From the NCBI GenBank assembly GCA_902553315.1, contig CACDKN010000002.1, positions 129,050-193,049 on the forward strand: a stretch of 64,000 nucleotides of DNA, read 5' to 3'. Below the pieces are notes generated by a model. The model did not search any database. It had not been told where the DNA came from and saw nothing but the letters and a program-made list of their open reading frames with translations. The DNA comes from AG-339-G14 sp902553315 (GTDB lineage: Bacteria > Pseudomonadota > Gammaproteobacteria > Magnimaribacterales > AG-339-G14). The translations under genes were made by a program, and so were the position numbers. Within the stretch, counting starts at the first letter, position 1. Every line of letters begins with the position of its first letter. Below are positions 51,438-60,709 of this stretch, in pieces.

Positions 51438-53090
51438 TTACATATTAGGGTAGTTAGGACCACCCATGCCCTCTGGCGTTACCCAAACAATGTTTTGGCT
51501 TGGATCTTTAATGTCACAAGTTTTGCAATGGACGCAATTCTGAGCATTTATTTGAAATTTGTTTTCGCCGTCTTTTTCGACTACCTCGTAAACTCCAGCA
51601 GGGCAATATCGCTGTGCAGGTTCGTCATATTCAGGCAAGTTCACCGAAATAGGTATAGAGGAATCTTTTAGAGTTAAATGACAAGGCTGATCTTCTTCAT
51701 GATTGGTATTTGAAAGGAATACAGAAGATAACTTATCGAAGCTTATTTTACCATCAGGCTTAGGATATTCGATTTTTTCGCACTCAGAAGCTTTTTTCAT
51801 ACAAGCATAATCTGGAGTTTTGTGTCTCCAAGTGTAAGGAAACTTACCTCTAAAAAAGAACTGTTCTATAGCCATAATTATTCCACCAACTAGGGCTCCA
51901 TATTTATGAAGCAGGGCGGTCATATTTCTTGATTTGTAAAGGTCGGTTTCAATCCAAGAAGATTTAAGTTTTTCCTCAAAATCAATTAAATCTTCACCAA
52001 TTTTATTCTGACTAATCGCCTCGAATGCGCTCTCGGCTGCTAGCATTCCCGACTTCATGGCTGTATGTGAACCCTTGATTTTAGTGAACACCATCAATCC
52101 TGCATCACAACCAACTAGAATTCCGCCAGGGAAAGTCATTTTTGGTCTTGAATGGTAACCGCCTTTAGTTAAGGCTCTTGCTCCGTAAGCAACTCTGGTT
52201 CCATTTTCTAAAAGTTTCTTTATGTCTTTATGATGTTTCCACTGTTGAAATTCATCGAATGGACTTAGGTGCGGATTAGAGTAATCCAATGGCACAACTA
52301 TACCTAAATAAACTTGATTATTTTCTCCATGGTAACAGTAAGATCCAGAGTTTGATTTACTCGGCCAACCGAAAGAATGCATAACGGTTCCCTCTGAATG
52401 AACTTCTTCTGGAATATCCCAAACCTCTTTAAAACCAATGCCATAGTGTTGAGGATCACTATTAGCGTCTAATGCATATTTAGAAATTAATTTTTTACCT
52501 AAATGACCTCTGCAACCTTCTGCAAAGATAGTATATTTTGCTCTTAATTCCATTGGCGGTTGGTAAGAAGGCTTTCTTTCACCCTCTTTGGTTACGCCCA
52601 TTTCTCCAGTTAAAATCCCTTTGACGGTATCGTTTTCATAAATTACTTCCGATGCTGTGAAGCCTGGAAAAATTTCTACACCTAGATTTTCTGCCTGAGT
52701 CGCAAGCCAACGACAAAAGTTGGCTAAGCTCATTACATAGTTTCCATGGTTATTGAAATTTGGTGCAAAGATAGAGGCAAAAGGAATCCCAAAAGAAAGT
52801 TTTTCGGTTAGAAAAAATTTAACAATATCTTTCTTGGCTGGAGTATTTAAAGGAGCTCCTTTCTCTTTCCAATCAGGAATTAATTCGTCGAGCGCTGTCG
52901 GCTCAAAACAATTACCTGACAAGATATGAGCGCCAATTTCTGACCCTTTTTCAATCAAACATACGCTTAACTCTGAATTATTCTCAGCCGCCAATTGCTT
53001 TAATTTTATTGCAGTAGATAATCCAGAAGGACCTCCTCCAACGACTACAACGTCGTATTCCATTGAATCTACAGCTACATCCTCACTCAT
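51438..53090 (-). CDS. Electron-transfer flavoprotein:ubiquinone oxidoreductase
   Basis: A 550-residue membrane-associated flavoprotein that moves electrons from reduced EtfAB to ubiquinone. The FAD site is VVVVGGGPSGLSTAIKL (14-30). The 4Fe-4S cluster cysteines are C496, C519, C522 and C525, in CPAGVYEVV and QNCVHCKTC. The C terminus VTPEGMGGPNYPNM is nearly invariant in the family. It is divergent from etfBA, its redox partner, across 110 bp. It links all acyl-CoA dehydrogenases in this window to the respiratory chain. Confidence 0.96.
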   Translation of the reverse strand: MSEDVAVDSMEYDVVVVGGGPSGLSTAIKLKQLAAENNSELSVCLIEKGSEIGAHILSGNCFEPTALDELIPDWKEKGAPLNTPAKKDIVKFFLTEKLSFGIPFASIFAPNFNNHGNYVMSLANFCRWLATQAENLGVEIFPGFTASEVIYENDTVKGILTGEMGVTKEGERKPSYQPPMELRAKYTIFAEGCRGHLGKKLISKYALDANSDPQHYGIGFKEVWDIPEEVHSEGTVMHSFGWPSKSNSGSYCYHGENNQVYLGIVVPLDYSNPHLSPFDEFQQWKHHKDIKKLLENGTRVAYGARALTKGGYHSRPKMTFPGGILVGCDAGLMVFTKIKGSHTAMKSGMLAAESAFEAISQNKIGEDLIDFEEKLKSSWIETDLYKSRNMTALLHKYGALVGGIIMAIEQFFFRGKFPYTWRHKTPDYACMKKASECEKIEYPKPDGKISFDKLSSVFLSNTNHEEDQPCHLTLKDSSIPISVNLPEYDEPAQRYCPAGVYEVVEKDGENKFQINAQNCVHCKTCDIKDPSQNIVWVTPEGMGGPNYPNM

Positions 53091-53167
53091 TTTATACCCT
53101 CAGGCTATATAATTATATATTCTAATGTTTTGCTGATACGCAGTATATCTTTTAGAATGCGGTTTTT

Positions 53168-53181
53168 TTGAATTAATTCAA
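53168..53181. promoter_or_regulatory. 14-bp palindrome in the etf divergent promoter region
   Basis: TTGAATTAATTCAA is a perfect palindrome ending two bases before the etfB -10 box, in the gap between two functionally linked divergent units. It is a good position for a repressor operator that could control both. Confidence 0.4.
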
Positions 53182-53182
53182 A

Positions 53183-53188
53183 TATAAT
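53183..53188 (+). promoter_or_regulatory. etfB -10 box
   Basis: A consensus TATAAT lies 12 bases before the etfB ATG, giving a leader of about five or six bases and no Shine-Dalgarno. Confidence 0.5.
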
Positions 53189-53200
53189 ATACTTATAAAT

Positions 53201-53953
53201 ATGAAGATTCTTATTCCAATTAAGAGAGTTGTTGATTACAACGTAAAAGTCAGGCCTACTTCCGACGAGTCAGGTGTTGATTTAAATAACGTTAAAATGG
53301 CAATTAACCCATTTTGTGAGATTGCTGTCGAAGAAGCAGTAAGACTCAAAGAATCAGGTGTTGCTGAGGAAATTGTTGCTGTAACTATAGGGTCTTCAGC
53401 CGCTCAAGAACAACTTAGAACCTCATTGGCTTTAGGAGCAGACAGAGCAATTTTGGTCGAATCTGAAACAGAACTAGAACCCTTAGGAATAGCAAAATTG
53501 CTAAAAGCAGTAGTTGAAAAAGAAAGTCCAGATCTAGTTATCCTTGGCAAACAAGCCATCGATGGCGATAATAACCAAACTGGCCAAAAATTAGCCGCAC
53601 TATTAGGCTATCCTCAGGCAACTTTTGCTTCGGAACTTTCTATTTCTGATGGTAAAGCCACGGTTACAAGAGAAGTTGATGGAGGTTTGCAAACCGTGTC
53701 AGTGAATCTTCCAGCAATCGTCACAACAGATTTAAGACTTAATGAACCGAGATACGCTTCTTTGCCGAACATTATGAAGGCAAAATCTAAGCCTCTAGAT
53801 GTTATGCCCGTCGCAGATTTCGGAATTGATATTACTCCTAGAATTTCAACTTTAAAGGTTTCTTTACCTCCGGAAAGAGAAGCTGGAGTAATAGTTGAAA
53901 CCGTTGACGAATTAGTCGACAAATTAAAAAATGAAGCAAAGGTGATCACATGA
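53201..53953 (+). CDS. etfB: Electron transfer flavoprotein beta subunit
   Basis: A 250-residue AMP-binding subunit of the soluble electron carrier that accepts electrons from acyl-CoA dehydrogenases. It has ILIPIKRVVDYNVKVR (3-18), the INPFCEIAVEEAVRLKE segment near 36-52, and the conserved VILGKQAIDGDNNQTGQ loop near 113-129. LRLNEPRYASLPNIMKAK near 178 is the ETF-beta recognition loop. It overlaps etfA by four bases. Confidence 0.97.
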   Translation: MKILIPIKRVVDYNVKVRPTSDESGVDLNNVKMAINPFCEIAVEEAVRLKESGVAEEIVAVTIGSSAAQEQLRTSLALGADRAILVESETELEPLGIAKLLKAVVEKESPDLVILGKQAIDGDNNQTGQKLAALLGYPQATFASELSISDGKATVTREVDGGLQTVSVNLPAIVTTDLRLNEPRYASLPNIMKAKSKPLDVMPVADFGIDITPRISTLKVSLPPEREAGVIVETVDELVDKLKNEAKVIT

Positions 53954-54879
53954 CAGCATTAGTAATTTCTGAACACAACAACGAAGAGCTAAAATCAGTA
54001 ACTCTAAATACTATTTCGGCAGCAAAAGAACTTGATAATGACATTCACGTTTTAGTGGCTGGAAAGGAATGTGCGGGAGTAGCTGAAACATCCAGTAAAA
54101 TTGATGGAGTTACAAAGGTTCTTTTAGTAGATTCAGCAGAATATGAGCATTTTTTGGCTGAAAATATCTCCACTTTGATTTCAAAAATTGCCGATGATTA
54201 TGATTTTATCTTAGCTCCAACTACTACAAGTGGAAAAAATTTCATGCCAAGAGTCGCAGCCTTATTGGACGTAAGCCAAATTTCAGATATTTCTGCAGTT
54301 GAAAGTACCGATACTTTCCAAAGACCAATATATGCTGGAAATTGTATTGCTACTGTTAAGACTACTGACAAAAAGAAAGTAATTACGGTAAGAACAACTG
54401 CATTTGACGCTGCTCCAACTGAAGGTGGTTCAGCTGATATCGTTTCTTTAGAAGAGGTTCACAATTCAGGAATTTCCGAATTTATAAAAGAAGAGCTCGC
54501 CCAATCAGATAGACCTGAACTTACTGCTGCTGATGTGATTATCTCAGGCGGAAGAGGGATGCAAAACGGGGATAATTTTTCTCTGTTAGAAGGTATTGCA
54601 GATAAGTTAGGTGCTGCAATAGGCGCCTCAAGAGCAGCTGTAGATTCTGGTTTTGTTCCGAATGATTATCAAGTCGGTCAGACAGGAAAGATAGTAGCTC
54701 CAAATTTATACATTGCAGTAGGAATTTCGGGTGCAATTCAACATCTTGCAGGGATGAAAGATAGCAAAGTTATAGTTGCCATCAATAAAGACGAAGATGC
54801 ACCTATTTTTCAAGTCGCTGATTACGGTTTAGTTGGAGACTTATTTGACGTTGTTCCAGAACTAGAAAGTAAAATCTAA
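53950..54879 (+). CDS. etfA: Electron transfer flavoprotein alpha subunit
   Basis: A 309-residue FAD-binding subunit. The C-terminal FAD domain begins near 185 with VIISGGRGMQNGDNF and continues with GASRAAVDSGFVPNDYQVGQ and LYIAVGISGAIQHLAGM, all typical. It pairs with EtfB and transfers electrons to the quinone oxidoreductase encoded upstream in divergent orientation. The nfuA ATG follows seven bases after its stop. Confidence 0.97.
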   Translation: MTALVISEHNNEELKSVTLNTISAAKELDNDIHVLVAGKECAGVAETSSKIDGVTKVLLVDSAEYEHFLAENISTLISKIADDYDFILAPTTTSGKNFMPRVAALLDVSQISDISAVESTDTFQRPIYAGNCIATVKTTDKKKVITVRTTAFDAAPTEGGSADIVSLEEVHNSGISEFIKEELAQSDRPELTAADVIISGGRGMQNGDNFSLLEGIADKLGAAIGASRAAVDSGFVPNDYQVGQTGKIVAPNLYIAVGISGAIQHLAGMKDSKVIVAINKDEDAPIFQVADYGLVGDLFDVVPELESKI

Positions 54880-54886
54880 ATCAGTC

Positions 54887-55471
54887 ATGGATAAAATAGA
54901 TATCACTGATTCTGCTCAGGAATATTTATCGGAACTTCTTTCTAAACAAGAAGACCCTACAAATATTAAGATCTTTGTCTCAGAACCCGGTACTCCTAAA
55001 GCTGAAACTTGTATCGTTTATTGCAAAGAAGGAGAACAAGAGTCAGACGACTTGTTCTTAGAATTAGAAAAAATTAATGTTTTTTTAGAGAAAGCTAGTT
55101 TACCTTTCCTCGAGGAAACCAAAGTTGATTATCATCCGGATAAATTTGGTGGACAGCTCACGATACGAGCGCCAAATGCCAAAATGCCGAACTTAAATGA
55201 AGACAGTTCAATTGAAGATAAAATAAATTATTTCTTATACAGTGAGATTAATCCTTCATTAGCATCCCACGGTGGCGAAGTGCACTTAGTTGAAGTTCTT
55301 GAGCAGACTAAAGCAGTGCTGAGGTTTGGCGGAGGATGTCAAGGTTGTGGAATGGTAGATTTAACTCTTAAAGATGGTGTTGAGAAAACCCTTAGGAACA
55401 ATATTCCAGAATTGACCGAAATTATAGATTCTACTGATCATAGTCAAACAGAAAACGCTTATTACAAATAA
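54887..55471 (+). CDS. nfuA: Fe-S cluster carrier NfuA
   Basis: A 194-residue Fe-S carrier protein. An N-terminal A-type-like domain (1-100) lacks the cysteines needed for clusters, as in E. coli NfuA. The C-terminal Nfu domain has C151 and C154 in GGGCQGCGMVDLTL, which bind a 4Fe-4S cluster between two subunits. Its place after etfBA suggests it helps mature Fe-S partners of the pathway such as the ETF oxidoreductase, which is inference. Confidence 0.94.
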   Translation: MDKIDITDSAQEYLSELLSKQEDPTNIKIFVSEPGTPKAETCIVYCKEGEQESDDLFLELEKINVFLEKASLPFLEETKVDYHPDKFGGQLTIRAPNAKMPNLNEDSSIEDKINYFLYSEINPSLASHGGEVHLVEVLEQTKAVLRFGGGCQGCGMVDLTLKDGVEKTLRNNIPELTEIIDSTDHSQTENAYYK

Positions 55472-55504
55472 AATCCTACGACAATCTACTATCTTTGATT
55501 CGAG

Positions 55505-55510
55505 TATAAT
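55505..55510 (+). promoter_or_regulatory. -10 box before sbcB
   Basis: TATAAT is seven bases before the ATG at 55518, so an sbcB transcript would start on or next to the start codon. Confidence 0.45.
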
Positions 55511-55517
55511 TTATTGA

Positions 55518-56933
55518 ATGAAAGATAAAGCTTTCGTATTCAACGATACTGAGACCACAGGCTTAAATACCTGGTTTTCTCAAATAATCCAAATAGGCTC
55601 AGTTCTGACCGATAGTGAATTTAATGTCGATGAAGAACTAAATATCAGTTCAAAAGTTTTACCCTGGGTTGTTCCTACTAAGGGCGCCTATGAAACACAT
55701 AAACAAGTTGAAAATTTATCGTATGGAATGTCTCATTACGAAATGATGCATTTTCTAAAAGACAAATGGTTAAATTGGGGAAAATCAAAAGAACTAGTGC
55801 ACGTTACTTACAATGGCATGAGCTTTGATGAAGAATTATTTAGACGACAATTTTATTGGAATCTCATTGATCCTTATTTAACAACCAATAGAAACGGGTC
55901 CTCTAGGATTGACCTCATGGTGATACTTTTCATTATTGCCAATTTTTATCAAGAAAAAATCAATATGCCAAAAGATGAAGATGGAAACATTAGATACAAA
56001 TTAGGAATGGTGGCCGAGGCAAATGGGATTTCATCTTTAAATGCTCACGACGCGCTAGTAGATTGTTATTTGATGATTAATCTAGTGAGATTAATCAATA
56101 AGGTAGCTCCAGAAGTTTGGCAGTCCGCTATACAGGCGTCCTCAAAAAAAGGTTTGATTTCAATGTTAAATGAAGGCCCGTTTTCGATGTTTGCAGAGAT
56201 TGTTAAGGGGCAATGTTTTAATTATCCAGTTTATCCTTGTGCACAAAATCAAAAAAAACCAAACGAATTACTTTTAGTTGATCTTTATTTTGATCCAAAC
56301 GAATTATTTGAGATGTCATACTCAGAATTGAAAGGACAATTTGGAAAATCTGGAGCTTTTAGAAAAATTGCTATAAATAAAACTCAGCCATTAATGAATG
56401 CAAGCGCAATTTCAAATGCAGACTCTTTTTTAGATTTATCAATTGAAGAATTAACTAAAAGAGCTGAGCAAATTAAAGGCAATGAAAATTTTAAAAACAA
56501 TTTATCTCAAATCTTGGAAGATGATGATAAAACCTGGCCGGAAAAAACAATTGTTGAGCAAAAAATATACGACGGTTTTAGTTCTGATGCAGATAAATTA
56601 TGGATGGAAAGATTTGAAATAAGTACTTGGGACGAGAAAGTTAAATTAGTAAATGGTTTTGAAGACGAGAGATATAGAGAACTTGCTGAAAGAATAATTT
56701 GCTATCAAAAGCCTGAATTCGCAAACGAAGAAATGTTAGAAAATTTTAATAATCTTGTTAGGTCTAGGCTTTTTTCAAAGGGTCCCTGGAATAATCCTGG
56801 AGAGACTTTAGATCAAGCCATACACAACGTGGAAATTGCTCTGAAAGAATCTGAAGACGATGAGAAAAAGGAAATTTATAAAAAGTTATTAGAGCACTAC
56901 AAAACTAAGACGGCTCAATTTTCTCAGTCTTGA
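55518..56933 (+). CDS. sbcB: Exodeoxyribonuclease I
   Basis: A 471-residue 3'-5' single-strand DNA exonuclease, close to the 475 residues of E. coli ExoI. The DEDDh core shows D10 and E12 in FNDTETTGLN, YNGMSFDEELFRRQFYWNL near 92, and SLNAHDALVDCYL near 176 with the catalytic His and Asp. It has the SH3-like and helical C-terminal domains. It serves in recombination and mismatch repair. The 3' end overlaps csiV by 29 bp. Confidence 0.95.
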   Translation: MKDKAFVFNDTETTGLNTWFSQIIQIGSVLTDSEFNVDEELNISSKVLPWVVPTKGAYETHKQVENLSYGMSHYEMMHFLKDKWLNWGKSKELVHVTYNGMSFDEELFRRQFYWNLIDPYLTTNRNGSSRIDLMVILFIIANFYQEKINMPKDEDGNIRYKLGMVAEANGISSLNAHDALVDCYLMINLVRLINKVAPEVWQSAIQASSKKGLISMLNEGPFSMFAEIVKGQCFNYPVYPCAQNQKKPNELLLVDLYFDPNELFEMSYSELKGQFGKSGAFRKIAINKTQPLMNASAISNADSFLDLSIEELTKRAEQIKGNENFKNNLSQILEDDDKTWPEKTIVEQKIYDGFSSDADKLWMERFEISTWDEKVKLVNGFEDERYRELAERIICYQKPEFANEEMLENFNNLVRSRLFSKGPWNNPGETLDQAIHNVEIALKESEDDEKKEIYKKLLEHYKTKTAQFSQS

Positions 56934-57696
56934 CTATTCGATAAATGATGCCAAATTTCGGATGATCAATGTAATGCAATTCCCCTGATTTTAATTTTCT
57001 TGATTGATTGATCTGAAAAGTTACTTTCATTGAATCTTTTTCACTTAGTACCTCGTAACCTTCATTAGTTTCCGCTTCAAGAGGGATCGTTAGATTTTGA
57101 AAATCTAAATCCGTTGTTGTTTCCGCTAAGAAAAAATTAAAATCAGTATGTAAAAATCTTTTTTTGTATATTTTGAGACTTCCGAATATTTTGTTGTCTT
57201 TGAAGATTTCGGAATCTATCAAAAGAGGCTTAGCTAATTCTTCAATTAAAATTGGTTGAAACCATGAATAATGGCCAATAACTCTGTAATCTCTACTTCT
57301 TTTAAATAAATCCACTTCTTCGCTGAGAGAGAACTTCTCTCCCGCGTCAATTTGAAAGAAATCTCTGTTTTTAGGTTTCCTAACAAGCTCTGATTCAATT
57401 TCTTCTTCTACTTCAACTTGCGGTGAGTTCACGTCTATAAAAAAATCTTGAAAGGGGTATTGCAAATCCAAAGCCGGCGGCTCGATAAATTTTGGATATT
57501 GCAAAGAGGATAAAAGTGCTAAATCGTTTCCCAAGTCTAAAACGGGTTCCTCAAAAATTTCATTGGAATCTAAATCAGGTAAAAACTTAAAAAGAATAAC
57601 ATCGATTCTGTAGATTTCTTCGTCGGTTGACAAAGAAAAGTTACTGAAAAGTAACAAGCTAAAAGCAAACCAGTAACTAGTCTTTTTTTTAAACAC
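56905..57696 (-). CDS. csiV: CsiV-family exported protein
   Basis: A 263-residue protein with a signal peptide (about 1-23) and an early YRIDVILFKFLPD segment typical of the CsiV family (PF10972), where ILFxR starts the domain. CsiV binds peptidoglycan in Shewanella and is widely placed next to mfd in pseudomonads and relatives, as here. The C-terminal region has ELHYIDHPKFGIIYRI, also family-like. The start overlaps the mfd stop by eight bases. Confidence 0.8.
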   Translation of the reverse strand: MFKKKTSYWFAFSLLLFSNFSLSTDEEIYRIDVILFKFLPDLDSNEIFEEPVLDLGNDLALLSSLQYPKFIEPPALDLQYPFQDFFIDVNSPQVEVEEEIESELVRKPKNRDFFQIDAGEKFSLSEEVDLFKRSRDYRVIGHYSWFQPILIEELAKPLLIDSEIFKDNKIFGSLKIYKKRFLHTDFNFFLAETTTDLDFQNLTIPLEAETNEGYEVLSEKDSMKVTFQINQSRKLKSGELHYIDHPKFGIIYRIVKTEKIEPS

Positions 57697-60619
57697 TAAA
57701 TGATTTTAACTTATTTAAAACAAATTCTGATTTTGAATTTATTTCTTCAGGATAATTAAAGGAAATTTCTTTGATTTTTGAATTTTTGGAAACTAAATTT
57801 GAATTTTCATTCAGTGCCAAAGTACATTTAATCCCATCACCTTTAATTTTATTTATCAGAAGGTTATTGGCTTCAATTCTTATTGAAGTCTGATTGATAA
57901 GGATTTGGAGATCTTCTGGAAGAGAGCCAAACCTGTCTTCTAGTTCCTTTATATACGTTTTTAGATTTTCTAGATCTTTGATTGCAGAAAATCTTTTGTA
58001 TATCTCAAGTCTTACTTCAGCCTGCGGAATAAAAGACTCAGGAATGAAACCATTTTCACCAATTTTTATTTCAAATTCTTCATGAGTCTCATCAAAACCT
58101 TCCAGTAATTTTATTGATCTATTAATCATGGATGAGAATAAACTTAGCCCGACATGATCAATCAAGCCGCTTTGCTTTTCTCCGAGGATCTCACCGGCAC
58201 CTCTTATTTCTAAATCTCTCATTGCCAAATTAAAACCCGAGTTAAGAGAGTCACTAAATTTTAGTGCTTCAAGACGCGCAAGGGCATTCTTATTTAGACT
58301 CTTATCAGGGGAGATAAAAAAATATGCATATGCTTGGCGAATCGATCTGCCAACTCGTCCTCTTATTTGATGCAACTGAGACAAACCAAAATTTTCAACT
58401 CCTTCAATTATTAGTGTATTAGCGTTTGCAATATCAAGTCCGTTTTCAATAATCGTTGTGCAAAGAAGGATATCAATTTTTTTGTCAGAAAAATTTACCA
58501 TAATTTCCTTTAATGATTTTGGTGACATTTGACCATGAGCAATTTCAATTTTTGCGGCCGGAATAATTTGATTTAATTCTTTCTTTTTTTCTTCCAATTG
58601 AGCAACATTATTTACTAAATAAAAAACTTGTCCGGATCTGATAAATTCTCTTTCCATCGCTTCTTTTGCTAAAGTTTTTGAATAAGTTGCAACAAGGGTT
58701 TCTACTGCTTTCCTGCCAGGCGGAGGAGAGCTAATAATAGAAATATCCCTCACTCTAGAAAGAGCAAGATTCAACGATCTAGGAATAGGAGTAGCCGACA
58801 GAGAAATTGAATTTATACCTTTTGAATACTTCCTAAGTTTTTCTTTCTGTCTTACGCCAAATTTATGTTCTTCGTCGATGACTAAAAGACCTAAATTTTT
58901 AAATTCGATTTCAGCACCTAGAAGAGAGTGAGTTCCTATAATTATGGAAATTTTTCCTTTCTTTAAGTTTTCAAAAATTAAAGCCTTTTCTTTTTGAGTT
59001 TTTTCTCTTGAAAGAAACTCTATCTCATGATCGGTTTGCAAAAATCTGTCTTTAAATAACTCATAGTGCTGCCTTGCCAAAATAGTCGTTGGAGCAAGCA
59101 CAGCTACCTGTTGTTTATTTTTTGCACAAATAAAAGCAGCTCTCAATGCTATTTCAGTTTTGCCAAAGCCCACTTCACCGCAAATTAATCTGTCTTGAGG
59201 TTTTTCCGAAGCCAAATCGCTTATAACTTCATTGATCACACTGGCTTGATCATTAGTTTCTTGAAAACCAAATCCATTGGAAAATTCTTCAAAGTCGATT
59301 GCGTTTACAATTAATGGAATTGATTTGTCTATCTTTCTTGTTGCTTCTGCTTCCAGCAGCTCAGCAGCAATATCAAAAGCTTTTTTTCTTGTTTTTTCCT
59401 TTTTTAACTTCCAATTGTTTTTGCTCAGAGAATCTAATTTAATTTCGCTATTACCTAAATATGGCGTAAGTAAATTCATTGAGCTGATTGGGACGTAGAG
59501 GGTTTCGCCCTCGGCATACTCAATTGCAAAACATTCTGTATTACTTAAGTTCTTAAGACCTTTGAAAACGCCTATTCCAAAATTTGAATGCACAACTTTA
59601 TTGTCGATTTTAAATTCATATTGGTCTTCTTGAGAAAAGACTTTTTGAGAGGATTTTTCAAAAATATTCTTAGAAAGTTTTTGTTTTTTTTGTAGTTCTA
59701 TATTTGACGATGCTTCTTTGTCTTCGATGAGGATATGGATTTCTTTTTCAAGGAATTCTTTAGGCTCATTAAAAAGTTTCAAAGGAGGTAAGGGCGGTCT
59801 GTCTAGGTTGCTAATAAATTCTTCGTATCTTTCTTCGATTAATTTCCAATAGGAATTAGATGAATCCTTTATATTTCCATATGAAAAAATATCAAAATCG
59901 TTAAAAAAAATATCAAAGTTTGGTTTTGACTCATAAAATAAAGGGAAATAGGATTCGATTCCCTCTGTAAATTCCCCTTTCGAAACAGCGTCAAAAATTT
60001 TTCCGTCGTTAGGAAAAATTGATCGCCAATTTTTTTTAAAAATAGAAATAGATTTTTCGTCAAGCACAAAACCTCTGGACGCTTTGCATTCATACTTACT
60101 TACTTTATGTTCACTCAGCTGAGTTTCTTCATTAAAAGTTCTAATCGATTCAACAATATCACCGTCTAGATTAATCCTGATGGGCTTAGATGAATTAATT
60201 GGAAAAATATCTATAACAGAACCTCTAATTGTGAATTCACCTCTAGTTGAGACAAGTTCAACTGATTCGTATCCAGAAATAGTTAACTTTTGAATTAAAT
60301 CATTTCTATCAATTTGGTCTGATAATTCAAATGAGTAAGAGAAATTATTTATTGAAGTCCTATCAAAGAGCGGCTGAATAAGAGCGTTTGTTGTTGTAAC
60401 TACAGTTACTTCTGCGTTTGAGGATTTTGATAAAGTTTCAATACGGTTGGAAAGATTGTCCATATGTGGAGAGAAATGATCATATGGAAGTGTTTCAAAC
60501 TCTTTAAAAATATAAAAACTTTCTTTAGAGTTTCTTTCTAAGAAATCCGATATTTCAGCTAATTTATAGTTATTTTCACAGATAATTAAGCTTTTTTTCT
60601 TATCTAAAATTCTATGCAT
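57689..60619 (-). CDS. mfd: Transcription-repair coupling factor Mfd, shortened
   Basis: A 976-residue DNA translocase that removes stalled RNA polymerase and recruits UvrA. UvrB-like modules (1-280) include ETLPYDHFSPH, the RNA polymerase-interacting domain (338-400) has HSNFGIGVFKGL, and the translocase has Walker A GEVGFGKTE (481-489), VIDEEHKFGV and the RGRVGRS motif. It is about 170 residues shorter than E. coli Mfd (1148). About 40 residues are absent at the N terminus, with an in-frame stop five codons upstream of the ATG, and domain 3 is reduced to roughly 55 residues (281-335). The remaining motifs are intact, so it should be functional. Confidence 0.95.
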   Translation of the reverse strand: MHRILDKKKSLIICENNYKLAEISDFLERNSKESFYIFKEFETLPYDHFSPHMDNLSNRIETLSKSSNAEVTVVTTTNALIQPLFDRTSINNFSYSFELSDQIDRNDLIQKLTISGYESVELVSTRGEFTIRGSVIDIFPINSSKPIRINLDGDIVESIRTFNEETQLSEHKVSKYECKASRGFVLDEKSISIFKKNWRSIFPNDGKIFDAVSKGEFTEGIESYFPLFYESKPNFDIFFNDFDIFSYGNIKDSSNSYWKLIEERYEEFISNLDRPPLPPLKLFNEPKEFLEKEIHILIEDKEASSNIELQKKQKLSKNIFEKSSQKVFSQEDQYEFKIDNKVVHSNFGIGVFKGLKNLSNTECFAIEYAEGETLYVPISSMNLLTPYLGNSEIKLDSLSKNNWKLKKEKTRKKAFDIAAELLEAEATRKIDKSIPLIVNAIDFEEFSNGFGFQETNDQASVINEVISDLASEKPQDRLICGEVGFGKTEIALRAAFICAKNKQQVAVLAPTTILARQHYELFKDRFLQTDHEIEFLSREKTQKEKALIFENLKKGKISIIIGTHSLLGAEIEFKNLGLLVIDEEHKFGVRQKEKLRKYSKGINSISLSATPIPRSLNLALSRVRDISIISSPPPGRKAVETLVATYSKTLAKEAMEREFIRSGQVFYLVNNVAQLEEKKKELNQIIPAAKIEIAHGQMSPKSLKEIMVNFSDKKIDILLCTTIIENGLDIANANTLIIEGVENFGLSQLHQIRGRVGRSIRQAYAYFFISPDKSLNKNALARLEALKFSDSLNSGFNLAMRDLEIRGAGEILGEKQSGLIDHVGLSLFSSMINRSIKLLEGFDETHEEFEIKIGENGFIPESFIPQAEVRLEIYKRFSAIKDLENLKTYIKELEDRFGSLPEDLQILINQTSIRIEANNLLINKIKGDGIKCTLALNENSNLVSKNSKIKEISFNYPEEINSKSEFVLNKLKSFSV

Positions 60620-60657
60620 ATGAAAAAGATTCTACTTTTGATCGTTTGAACTGAGTG

Positions 60658-60663
60658 TATAAT
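60658..60663 (+). promoter_or_regulatory. -10 box upstream of acyl-CoA dehydrogenase pair
   Basis: A TATAAT directly preceded by TG lies 46 bases before the ATG at 60710. An AAGAGG ribosome site near 60695 follows. Unlike several neighbours, this gene has a normal leader. Confidence 0.4.
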
Positions 60664-60709
60664 ACCCCTTTCATAAATATTTCAAATTGATAAGTAAGAG
60701 GTATACAAA

